Positions 1 to 7,086 of a DNA stretch of 14,434 nt are shown here, piece by piece (the first letter of the stretch is position 1; every line of letters starts with the position of its first letter). Position numbers and translations under genes: made by a program. Source of the DNA: Candidatus Latescibacterota bacterium (GTDB lineage Bacteria; Latescibacterota; UBA2968; UBA8231); the NCBI GenBank assembly GCA_021295675.1, contig JAGWBY010000045.1:1-14434 (forward strand), in the 5' to 3' direction. Under the pieces are notes generated by a model that was given only the letters and a program-made list of their open reading frames with translations, did no database searches and was not told where the DNA came from.

Positions 1-732
1 TCCCCCCAACAATTGCTTGCCAATATCATCTACTTGGTCTAGCACCTCGTCGCCCGGTTGGACGAGGTTCATATTATCCCGTAGCCCTCCCATCCAGCGA
101 TAGCTGTAGCCCAGTATGACCACCTTTGATGTGCGCTGGCTTACATTGGGTGCCGCCGTGTGGAAGACGCGGTTCTCAAACAAAAAGGCGTCGCCGGCGT
201 TGAGACACAAATCCACCGCCCCCTCTGGGTCGCCTTGGCCCCGGGGGATGGGCAACGGCGTGGGCAGCAGATGCGAGCCGGGAGCGAACATAGTGAAACC
301 GGACTGCGGCGCGGGAAAATCCGTCAGGCAATAGCCCACTTTTATGCCAGCGCGGACGATGCCTTCATGGCCCAAATCTTCGGTCATGCCGATGTCGCGA
401 TGCCATCCCCGCGTCCCTTCGCCGGCATCGGCCTGTGGGAATTTATAGATAATCGCCGTGGTGTGCAGATGAATATTAGGCGACAGTAACTGTACCACTA
501 GCGGCACCGTCGAGGAATGGGTCAGCAGCGGGTGAAACGCCTGCTCTTGTACAATCCCTAGCCGCCGCTGAACGTAGTATTGGTCTGCTTCGCGTCCGAA
601 TTCATCGATCATCCGGTCGCACACTGTCGTCAACTGCACCACCTCTTGCTCCATCAGCGCCCCAGGGACGACCAAGTAGCCATTGTCGTCGAAGAAGCGA
701 CGCTGTTGCTCCTCCAGTAGAACCAATTCCAT
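1..732 (-). CDS. Phytanoyl-CoA dioxygenase (PhyH) family protein, 3' end cut by the window edge
   Basis: Reading down from the ATG at 732-730 gives 244 uninterrupted residues to base 1, with the C-terminus outside the window. The protein has the non-haem Fe(II)/2-oxoglutarate oxygenase signature: WHRD gives the HxD pair (His111, Asp113), RVFH gives the distal iron ligand (His191), and Arg200 in SQRTS fits the 2-oxoglutarate anchor nine residues later. The opening FFDDNGYLVVPG and the later APGSH motif are typical of PhyH proteins. Family members hydroxylate or halogenate varied small molecules, so the substrate cannot be read from the sequence. A GAGG-like site lies about 11 bases before the ATG. 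The MORN-like gene ends 26 bases upstream on the same strand, so the two could be co-transcribed. All iron and co-substrate ligands are present, so the enzyme is probably active. Family assignment is confident; substrate is unknown. Confidence 0.9.
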   Translation of the reverse strand, partial: MELVLLEEQQRRFFDDNGYLVVPGALMEQEVVQLTTVCDRMIDEFGREADQYYVQRRLGIVQEQAFHPLLTHSSTVPLVVQLLSPNIHLHTTAIIYKFPQADAGEGTRGWHRDIGMTEDLGHEGIVRAGIKVGYCLTDFPAPQSGFTMFAPGSHLLPTPLPIPRGQGDPEGAVDLCLNAGDAFLFENRVFHTAAPNVSQRTSKVVILGYSYRWMGGLRDNMNLVQPGDEVLDQVDDIGKQLLGG

Positions 733-758
733 TGCTGACGTACCTCGCTCTATGAGCT

Positions 759-1220
759 TTAGATCAACTCGGCGTCACAGCGGGGACAGTGTTCCCACGC
801 AGGCGATTCCACCGGCTTGTCGCAATCTGGGCACAAGCCGAGGGGATGCTCGTCCTCGCGGCAGCGGCGACCGTCTTTGTAGGTAATGCGGCGCCAGACC
901 GTCTCGCCATCCGTGGCGTAAAAAGTCCACGTGCCCTTCTTGCGCCCGTCCGTGCTCTTGCCGCGGTATTCGTTGAATTGCCCAGCCTGTTTTCGTTTGC
1001 CGTTTTCATAGTAGGCTACGTGATCGCCGGTGAGCTGATTTTCTTGGTAGTGATTGATACTAGCGGGCCGACCGTTTCTGTGGTACTCGACCCATTTGCC
1101 CGTCTTCTTGCCCATGTCAAAGGCACCTTCGCGCCGCTTGCCGCCGTCGGCATAATACAGCACCCAAGGGCCGTGTTTTTTGCCGTTTTTGTACTCGACG
1201 TCTTCGAGATGGCTGGCCAT
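759..1220 (-). CDS. YwqK/MORN-like repeat protein with a C-terminal zinc ribbon
   Basis: A 153-residue cytoplasmic-looking protein. Residues about 9-118 consist of degenerate repeats of the form Y-x-NGK-x-x-G-x-W-x-x-Y (YKNGKKHGPWVLYY, GKKTGKWVEYHRNG, YYENGKRK, GRKKGTWTFY), as seen in MORN-like proteins and the YwqK antitoxin-type family. Residues 130-148 carry two CxxC pairs (Cys130/Cys133 and Cys145/Cys148), a probable zinc ribbon. The start is set by GGAGGAAATC directly before the ATG at 1220; an upstream in-frame start at 1277 lacks such a site and would add 19 unconserved-looking residues. No signal peptide or membrane segment is visible. The family is often a protein-interaction scaffold. 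No toxin gene is recognisable next door, so an antitoxin role is not supported. The function is unknown. Confidence 0.8.
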   Translation of the reverse strand: MASHLEDVEYKNGKKHGPWVLYYADGGKRREGAFDMGKKTGKWVEYHRNGRPASINHYQENQLTGDHVAYYENGKRKQAGQFNEYRGKSTDGRKKGTWTFYATDGETVWRRITYKDGRRCREDEHPLGLCPDCDKPVESPAWEHCPRCDAELI

Positions 1221-1287
1221 GATTTCCTCCGTATTAATTGCTGACGTGTTTACCGGTTGGCCTTCAGCGCCCCCCAACTGGTGTGGG

Positions 1288-1950
1288 TCACGGCGCGGGA
1301 ACAGTGGTAGTACGAGTGTACGCGCGAGTGCGGTCCACCCCGTCTAAGCCCAAGAAAGTAAGCAGCAGACTATCGCCGGCGATTTGGTACGTGCCAGTGA
1401 ATTCCATTTGCCATACCAAGAGTTTGAAGGAAGGGGAAAAGAGTTCCTCTAAGTCGGCGCGGTGTTCCTCAGACATTGGTTCTCCATCGCCGATCTCGTA
1501 AATATCCGTAGTGGGAATTTCGGACCACTTGATCTCAGTATCGTCCTCATATATGATGACTTCGTCGAGCTCAATCCACAGGCTGTCGCCAGCGGTGCGC
1601 CAAGTACCTATACCGTCGGTTGCAGCTTTGTTGAAGATGTCCAATTTTTCTAAGTCCGCCAACGCTTCGTCGGTCAGATCGTCCAAACCATCAACACTTA
1701 TGAAGTCGAGACGAACGGTCCACTCTTCTCTGAAGGTACCGTCTTTTTTGAAGGTCGCGCGCCGGATAGATTGGCCCGCCAACGTGTCATAGAAAACGGT
1801 GGCGTCTTCAAGGGTCAACTCATTATGTTTCCAAGTAAAGACGGGCGTCTCGATTCCGTCTTGGCTATGTTCCCAAGTACCCAGCAATCCGTCCTGCCCG
1901 TCGGCGGGCAAAGCCCAGAGAGCACATAGCATAACTGTATAGCGCAGCAT
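1288..1950 (-). CDS. Secreted lipocalin-like hypothetical protein
   Basis: A 220-residue protein with a short signal peptide: a charged start (MLR), a hydrophobic core to about residue 14, and probable cleavage near ALPADG at residue 18. The mature part is acidic and beta-rich. It begins GLLGTWEHSQDG and contains two related motifs, GTWRTAGDSLWIEL (115-128) and GTYQIAGDSLLLTF (186-199), the W-x-x-x-G-D-x-L pattern of lipocalin-like proteins. No lipobox cysteine is present, so it is probably soluble in the periplasm or exported. The start is supported by AGGAAGGGGA just upstream of the ATG. It is flanked on the same strand by the MORN-like gene (67-base gap) and the broken hydrolase gene (78-base gap). 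Ligand and role are not recognisable. Confidence 0.75.
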   Translation of the reverse strand: MLRYTVMLCALWALPADGQDGLLGTWEHSQDGIETPVFTWKHNELTLEDATVFYDTLAGQSIRRATFKKDGTFREEWTVRLDFISVDGLDDLTDEALADLEKLDIFNKAATDGIGTWRTAGDSLWIELDEVIIYEDDTEIKWSEIPTTDIYEIGDGEPMSEEHRADLEELFSPSFKLLVWQMEFTGTYQIAGDSLLLTFLGLDGVDRTRAYTRTTTVPAP

Positions 1951-1964
1951 GAAGGGTCCCCTTC
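1951..1964 (-). promoter_or_regulatory. Inverted repeat over the ribosome binding site of the lipocalin-like gene
   Basis: GAAGGG and CCCTTC flank two bases and abut the start codon at 1950. In mRNA this could form a 5-bp stem with a GGAC loop that includes part of the purine-rich ribosome binding site. Only the repeat is seen; a regulatory role is inference and the helix is short. Confidence 0.25.
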
Positions 1965-2028
1965 CTAGGTGGTAAATCTACATACCCACCCTTTAGCATC
2001 AAAACCTCCATCGCCGCCGACGGCCCTC

Positions 2029-3537
2029 TCAAGTAACGGCGCATTCATAAGGCCCTAAGTCCGGGTCGGTGTTGTGCTCGCCGAGATGGGTGCTCTTGCC
2101 GCGCAGGTAGCGCACCTCCAGTTCCACGTCCCGCACATAAATATGCGGCGTAGCCTCTGAGTCGCGCTCGTGCAGGGTGACTTCCACGACGTTGGTTCCC
2201 TGCGCCGGCCAGTGGGCCTCGTCCAACCGGAAGACGAACCAGTAACTCGAATGCGAGCGGTAACGCGGCGCGGTCATCTGATAGATGTGGTCGATCTTGC
2301 GCGTAATATGCGCTGGCAGCTCGTCCCCGTTCAGCTTGAAGCTGAGGCGGTCGCGGTCAGTGGCGCGCATCAGCCGTATCCGCAAAATCACCTCGTGAAC
2401 CCGTCCCACCGCTCCCCAGCGCGGCAAATCGTCGCTGATCGGCAGTTCTAGTGCTACGGGCTGGTCTAGCGCCAGCGAGGCCGGTAACTGCATGACGAGT
2501 CCCGGCTCGGTCCTCGGCTGTGCGGCGGAGCGCCCCGTGGGCGTGGGAATCGCGTAGATTTTGTCTTTGACCGCCATCACGTCCGGGTGTGGCAGTTCGC
2601 GGAGCTGTTCGTAGAAGGATGGTCCGTACGGCCAACTGCCGGCCCAGTGGACCAAATTCAGCCCATCGACGCCCTGTGCCCAGTAGTTGGTCGCCGCGGC
2701 GCGCACCATGGCAATGGGAGCCGCGCCCAGCCGGTCCGAGTCCACGTTGTTGCGGATGACGCCGTGTACCCGACACTCCGTATCTCGGGTCGCCGCGATC
2801 AGGGGTCGAAAATCCGCGGTCGCATCAATCAGCGACATGGACGCGAAGTTCTCCGCGACCAAAACGTCGGCAATCTCCTCGCGGATCCAGGTTTCCGGGT
2901 CCAAGCCAATGGACCGGCAACCGGCGATACTAGTGGGAATGCGCAGGGCCAACTCGCGGTCCGGGCCGCTTTGCTGGTGAAGATGCTCCGGCCGCGCTCC
3001 ATATCGTCCGGGTGAAAGAAGGCACCACCAGCGTAGTGATTGAGGTTGAGCTCAAAGCCATCCACCGGATAGTTTTGCAGGGTTTCCTCAATCAGGGCAA
3101 AGCGCATCTCGCGGACCTCAGGCCGCGCAAAATCGGCCAACTGGGTATCACCGATCCGCAAGCCCTCACCTAAGTCGGCCTGCACCTGAAGCGAGGGGTA
3201 GATCAGCAGCCCCTTGGCCCGCGCGCGATCGCAGACGATGTGCAGCAGATCGCGGCCCTCGGCGATGAGCTGCTGGGCATTGCGATAGGCGCGCTGGAAG
3301 ACGAGATGGTCCCACAGATGATCGTCCTCCGGCCGAAACTGAGCGGTAGCCGCCGCCTCTGGGGCCCAGTGATCGGCCACTTGGGTGTCGTGCAAAAAGG
3401 CATTGCCGAAGCCGAGGTTGAAGACCAATGCCTCAATCGGCGTCCGCCTCGCACCCTTCTTGCGCGACGGGTGGCTCGCACATGTAGAGCAAGGTGTGGC
3501 GCGAGTCGTTTTCAAACATCAAACGGGGTTTGGGCAT
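2029..3537 (-). pseudogene. Frameshifted glycoside-hydrolase-like (TIM-barrel, GH10-like/GHL type) gene
   Basis: The natural start is the ATG at 3537, preceded by GGAGGACACACTC. It encodes MPKPRLMFENDSRHTLLYMCEPP and then stops at a TGA (3435-3433). The coding signal continues in a second frame from about 3455 (RRTPIEALVFNLGFGNAF, then GLLIYPSLQVQADL and FELNLNHYAGG) to about 2988. It then returns to the first frame near 2970 (SGPDRELALRIP) and runs to the stop at 2029, giving roughly 500 codons in total. The first shift is +1 (or two bases lost) and the second -1. The C-terminal 150 residues resemble a beta-sandwich domain (HEVILRIRL, VVEVTLHERD). Family members recalled from uncultured bacteria have a longer spacer after EPP, which would favour real small deletions over sequencing error, but I cannot verify this. 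Catalytic residues cannot be assigned. It is either a decaying gene or an assembly artefact. Confidence 0.75.
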
Positions 3538-3562
3538 GAGTGTGTCCTCCGCGTATTAAAAT

Positions 3563-3591
3563 TTGGTGCGAAAAACCTAAAACCGTATTAT
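3563..3591 (+). promoter_or_regulatory. Candidate sigma-70 promoter in the 280-base divergent gap
   Basis: TTGGTG (3563-3568) and TATTAT (3586-3591) are separated by exactly 17 bases in an AT-rich patch, inside the gap between the minus-strand hydrolase pseudogene (start 3537) and the plus-strand GH42-like gene (start 3818). The -10 box matches consensus at five of six positions, the -35 box at three. It would drive the small ORF at 3625 and the GH42-like gene. Sigma specificity in this lineage is unknown, so this is a weak prediction. Confidence 0.3.
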
Positions 3592-3624
3592 TCCCCCGGT
3601 CAATCATCCCATCCCAAGAAGCCC

Positions 3625-3792
3625 ATGATCGGACTCCGCGCCACTTACCGCGATTCTACGACCGACCGCCGCACCGTCCACATCAGTACCTTAGCTGACG
3701 GAACCTTGATCGGCGCGGGACAGCGCAGCTATTGCCACCATCCCGAGACCAGCGGCTGGAATCCCCAGACATACGGCGTCGAGCAAGATTAG
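3625..3792 (+). CDS. 55-residue hypothetical ORF or gene remnant
   Basis: The ORF starts MIGLRATYRDSTTD and ends NPQTYGVEQD. It is not recognised. Codon third positions are strongly G/C, like the flanking GH42-like gene, which argues for real coding sequence rather than chance. The upstream ribosome binding site is poor (AAGAAG), and the protein lacks a signal peptide, a membrane segment or a clear domain. It ends 25 bases before the GH42-like start, so the two may be co-transcribed. It reads like a piece of a larger secreted or hydrolase-type protein (VHISTLADGTLIGAG), so a truncated remnant is as likely as a small functional gene. Confidence 0.35.
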   Translation: MIGLRATYRDSTTDRRTVHISTLADGTLIGAGQRSYCHHPETSGWNPQTYGVEQD

Positions 3793-3817
3793 CGTAGCGG
3801 ACCACTAGGAGATTACC

Positions 3818-5989
3818 ATGCACATCGGCGACCAATGGATGCAGTTGCGCAGCCGCGACAAAATCCTCGATCAGGCGTTTGACCGGCCCTTTCCAGTCGG
3901 CGTCGAATACTACCGCCCGCCCGTGCCGCCGCCGGAGTATTGGGACGAGGACTTTCGCCGGATTAGCGCCGCGGGTATGAGCATCGTCCGCGTTTGGTAT
4001 TCCTGGGACTGGGTCGAGACCCTACCCAACCACTACGAGTTCGACGATCTGGACCAGCTCTTAGACCTCGCCGCTCAACACGGTCTAAAGGTCTGGGTCG
4101 ACACCCCGCTGGGCACTCACATGGCCTGCCCGGCTTGGATGCTGCGCTCCCACCCGGACATGCGCATCGTCCGCCGCGATGGCAGTGTGCAACAAAATAC
4201 GACCGGCGCGTTTGCCGCACACGGAGCAATGACCCACAACTTCGACCACCCCATGTGGCGAGTCTATGTCGAGCGCTATTTGCACCAATTCGTGCCGCGC
4301 TACAAAAATCACCAAGCCTTAGGCGTCTGGGGCACTTGGGACGGTATTGGCTACGCCGGTGCGTGGACGGCCCCTGAGCCGTATCCTCCCTACAACGACT
4401 ACACCATCGCCAAGTACAAGGACTGGCTCTACCGCAACTACACGCTCGACGCGCTCAACGAGCGACTGCTGCGCCGCTATCGCTCGTGGGAAGACGTCGA
4501 TGCGCCGCGCAGTAAAGCCGCACCGGTGGAGATGAGGCTGTACTTGCAGTTTCACCGCGAGAACATGGCCGACCACTTAGGCTGGATGGCCGACTTGATC
4601 GACCAGCTCGATGGGACGCACGAGCAGCGCTCGCACGGCGGCTCGTACCCAGCGCCCCACCACGAGACGGTCAGTCCGCAGATCGACAGTTGGGGCCTCT
4701 CGCACCACTCGTCCAACCGGCTGACCACTGACGAGCCGTACAGCATCGCCTGCGAGGCGTACGGCTTCCAATGGTGCCGCGCAATGGGTCGCAACAATCG
4801 GTGGTGGAACGAAGAGATCTACGGCAGCTTTGTCGGCGGGTTACATCCGACCGAAAAAAAGACCCTCGGCGAGGAGTCAGCTCTCTATATCTGGCTGACC
4901 CTGATCGAGGGCGGTGCCGGGGCCATGTTTTGGCAGTATCGGCCGGAGTACATGACCTACGAAGCACCCGGACTCAATATCGCCGCACTCGATGGCGAGC
5001 CGACCGAGCGGCTCCACGCGGCAACGGCGGCTATCTCCCAAATCGACCGCATCGCCGACCACCTGCCGCTGGCCATTCCGCGCGCCGATGTAGCTATTGC
5101 CTACAGCGGCCCGAGCGACGACGCATTTGATTTTAACGATCAGGGCGTCCAGTTCATCCAGCACCACCGTGCGCTCTACCGCGTCCTGTGGGCACAAAGC
5201 GTGGCGATGGACTTGGTGACCCCGGCGATGGATTGGTTCGAGTACTCGCTGGTTTACCTGCCGCACTTCGCGGTCCTCGACGAGGTGGCCATCGCTCGCC
5301 TGCGCGGTCTGCTGCAAGCAGTCAACGGCCCCCACCTCGTAGCCGATGGCTACTTTGGCACCTTTGCCGACAAGGGTCACTGGAGCTTCAAGCCGCCCGA
5401 GGGACTTAGCGATCTCATCGATTGCCGGATCGCCGATTTTGATGTCGTCGCTGATTTCGATGTCCGGGCTGGCAAGAATGTCGTGCAGATGGAGTATGGC
5501 ACCTTTGCCCTGCCGGCGGGAACTACCTATTCAATCTTAGAAGCCCGAGGCGATACCTCACCTATTGCGACTATTGGCGACAAGGTAGTCGGGGTGCGCT
5601 CAGCCAACGGGCGCTTTACCTGGTACGGGTTTGCACTCTCGGCTACAGCTTCGTCACAAGTGACCGGCCAACCTGGGACACCAGCTCCAGCGGGGCTGGT
5701 CCACGACGAAGTAGCGACCGCGCTACTGGCGACCGCGGGCGTCGAGCCGTGGTTTGCAATTACCGGAGACCGCGTCGTCGCCTTTCGCCGCCACTCTCGG
5801 CAGGGCGGGTCGCTGATCTTCGCGCTCAACGTAGAACAGCGCACAGCGCGGACGCGGGTGCAGCCGCGCTGGCAGATAGGCGCGACCCGTGACCTCCTAG
5901 GGGAGCGATATCTCGCGCTCAGCGACGGAGCCTTCGAGTTGACGCTAGGATTCGGCGAGGTGGCGGTGATACACTGTGTGGATAGCTAA
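3818..5989 (+). CDS. GH42-like beta-galactosidase-family protein, acid/base site altered
   Basis: A 723-residue protein with the architecture of GH42: an (alpha/beta)8 barrel (about residues 25-400), a middle trimerisation/GATase-like domain (about 410-610) and a small beta C-terminal domain. Supporting motifs are FPVGVEYYRPPVPP, MSIVRVWYSWDWVE, GLKVWVDTP, a helix block after strand 4 (YKDWLYRNYTLDALNERL), and GAMFWQYRPEYM (368-379). Family members cleave beta-galactosides or related plant sugars. The strand-4 end, normally TDNEYG with the acid/base Glu, reads GTWDGIG (172-178), so Asn-Glu is replaced. The nucleophile region keeps acidic residues (NEEIYG, Glu332/Glu333). There is no signal peptide, so it is probably cytoplasmic. 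AGGAG lies six bases before the ATG. Fold is confident; substrate and activity are uncertain because of the altered site. Confidence 0.82.
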   Translation: MHIGDQWMQLRSRDKILDQAFDRPFPVGVEYYRPPVPPPEYWDEDFRRISAAGMSIVRVWYSWDWVETLPNHYEFDDLDQLLDLAAQHGLKVWVDTPLGTHMACPAWMLRSHPDMRIVRRDGSVQQNTTGAFAAHGAMTHNFDHPMWRVYVERYLHQFVPRYKNHQALGVWGTWDGIGYAGAWTAPEPYPPYNDYTIAKYKDWLYRNYTLDALNERLLRRYRSWEDVDAPRSKAAPVEMRLYLQFHRENMADHLGWMADLIDQLDGTHEQRSHGGSYPAPHHETVSPQIDSWGLSHHSSNRLTTDEPYSIACEAYGFQWCRAMGRNNRWWNEEIYGSFVGGLHPTEKKTLGEESALYIWLTLIEGGAGAMFWQYRPEYMTYEAPGLNIAALDGEPTERLHAATAAISQIDRIADHLPLAIPRADVAIAYSGPSDDAFDFNDQGVQFIQHHRALYRVLWAQSVAMDLVTPAMDWFEYSLVYLPHFAVLDEVAIARLRGLLQAVNGPHLVADGYFGTFADKGHWSFKPPEGLSDLIDCRIADFDVVADFDVRAGKNVVQMEYGTFALPAGTTYSILEARGDTSPIATIGDKVVGVRSANGRFTWYGFALSATASSQVTGQPGTPAPAGLVHDEVATALLATAGVEPWFAITGDRVVAFRRHSRQGGSLIFALNVEQRTARTRVQPRWQIGATRDLLGERYLALSDGAFELTLGFGEVAVIHCVDS

Positions 5990-6061
5990 TTCGTCTTACA
6001 GCGAAAGAGATAAACTGTGCAGTTGAACCGCAATCAATTCCTAGCAGAAAAGTTGCTCGTC

Positions 6062-6958
6062 TCAGAGGGGATTTATCAGCCCGATGGCATCCAAGACGGC
6101 ACTGATCTTTTCCACCTCCTCGTCTGTGGCCGTGACCATAGGCGGACGCAACCAGCGCGAGGCAATGCCGTTGAGTTCAAGCGCGGTGCGCCACACAGCC
6201 TGACCGCCGCCTACCACATCTGTGGCCACTCCCCAGAAAGGTTCCTCGATTTGGGTAATGATGGTCTGGGCCGTTTTGGCGTCGCCATCTTGGAAGGCCC
6301 GCCAATAGCTCTGTGCTATGTGGGGGGCAAAAGAAGATGGATAGCAAAAGAAGGCGCGGATGCCGCAGGGCCATTGTGCGAAATTGCGCCATAGGCCCCC
6401 GCCGGTCATAAACTTCCACCGATCGCCATAGCGGTGCATAGTCGCCTTTGCGTATTCAAGTGTGCCATCTTCTTTGAAAGTGCAGATGTTGGGCGCGTCG
6501 AGTAGTTCGTCGAGAATTTCATAGGGAGGATACCCTACCAACATCAGAGGCATGACTTGGGCTACTTTGCGATATTGAACGATTTTGCCCTGCGGTTGGG
6601 CTTGTTCCGGTGGCAGCACCATCAGCAGGTCGGCTCCCCAACTGCGGCAATACTCGGCGAATTGGACCGCCCGGTCGTCTGGCCAACGCCGAGTAGCTGC
6701 CACCGTCAACGCCTGTCCGGCGACCCGGTCAACCAAAAAGCGGGTGAGTTGGGCGACTTCTTCATCGCTGAGGAACTCAAGCTGGCTGTCCCCGTAGGTC
6801 AGCAAGCTGACCTTGCTACCGCTGGCGATGCCAACGTCGATTATGCGGCCGATGCCCTCCCAATCTAGTTGGCCGTTGGGCAAAAATGTGGTGGGGATGG
6901 AGTTGACCGGACCTTCGAGTAAATTTTTGATCTCGTCCGGCTTCTTGACTGATGGCAT
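6062..6958 (-). CDS. Dihydrodipicolinate synthase/N-acetylneuraminate lyase family aldolase
   Basis: A 298-residue class I aldolase-type TIM barrel, the usual family length. Lys162 in CTFKEDG is the expected Schiff-base lysine. GPVNSIPTTFLPNGQLDWEG (16-35) is the typical N-terminus and RPPMVTATDEE (271-281) the typical C-terminal helix entry. Two active-site motifs diverge: the GTTGE pyruvate-carboxylate loop reads TYGDS (54-58), and the YNxP tyrosine motif reads VGYPP, with Tyr143 displaced by two positions. True lysine-pathway DapA is therefore unlikely. A 2-keto-acid or sugar-acid lyase or dehydratase is a better guess. The start at 6958 has AAAGGA upstream; an extension to 7066 would add 36 residues without a family counterpart. 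It converges on the GH42-like gene (72-base gap) and is divergent from aroA, so it is probably a separate unit. Confidence 0.82.
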   Translation of the reverse strand: MPSVKKPDEIKNLLEGPVNSIPTTFLPNGQLDWEGIGRIIDVGIASGSKVSLLTYGDSQLEFLSDEEVAQLTRFLVDRVAGQALTVAATRRWPDDRAVQFAEYCRSWGADLLMVLPPEQAQPQGKIVQYRKVAQVMPLMLVGYPPYEILDELLDAPNICTFKEDGTLEYAKATMHRYGDRWKFMTGGGLWRNFAQWPCGIRAFFCYPSSFAPHIAQSYWRAFQDGDAKTAQTIITQIEEPFWGVATDVVGGGQAVWRTALELNGIASRWLRPPMVTATDEEVEKISAVLDAIGLINPL

Positions 6959-7086
6959 GACGCATTCCTTTTGCGAATAAATGTAGAGGAAAGCACCAGC
7001 GCCCTCCAGCCTAAGATCTCCCAAGCAGGCATTGCTCAGAACACCGCGAGATACCAGATTATGCATGGCCTCGTGCCGCTTGCATC

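Noticed and set aside
759..1220. Antitoxin of a toxin-antitoxin pair
   Set aside because: YwqK-like repeats alone do not show this, and neither neighbour resembles a toxin.
789..1244. Open plus-strand frame with hydrophobic runs opposite the MORN-like gene
   Set aside because: The minus strand has clear repeats, a zinc ribbon and a strong ribosome binding site, so the plus frame is antisense noise.
1221..1277. Longer start for the MORN-like protein
   Set aside because: GGAGGAAATC sits directly before the ATG at 1220; the upstream start has no such site.
6013..6024. AACTG/CAGTT inverted repeat between the GH42-like and DapA-like genes
   Set aside because: Five pairs around two bases cannot form a stable hairpin and no T tract follows. 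No credible terminator is visible in this 72-base gap.
6959..7066. N-terminal extension of the DapA-like protein to a start at 7066
   Set aside because: The added 36 residues have no family counterpart, while the Met at 6958 has AAAGGA upstream and fits the usual length.
6959..7086. TTGCTC...GATTAT as a promoter for aroA
   Set aside because: The spacing is long and the match to consensus poor, so it is not distinguishable from chance.
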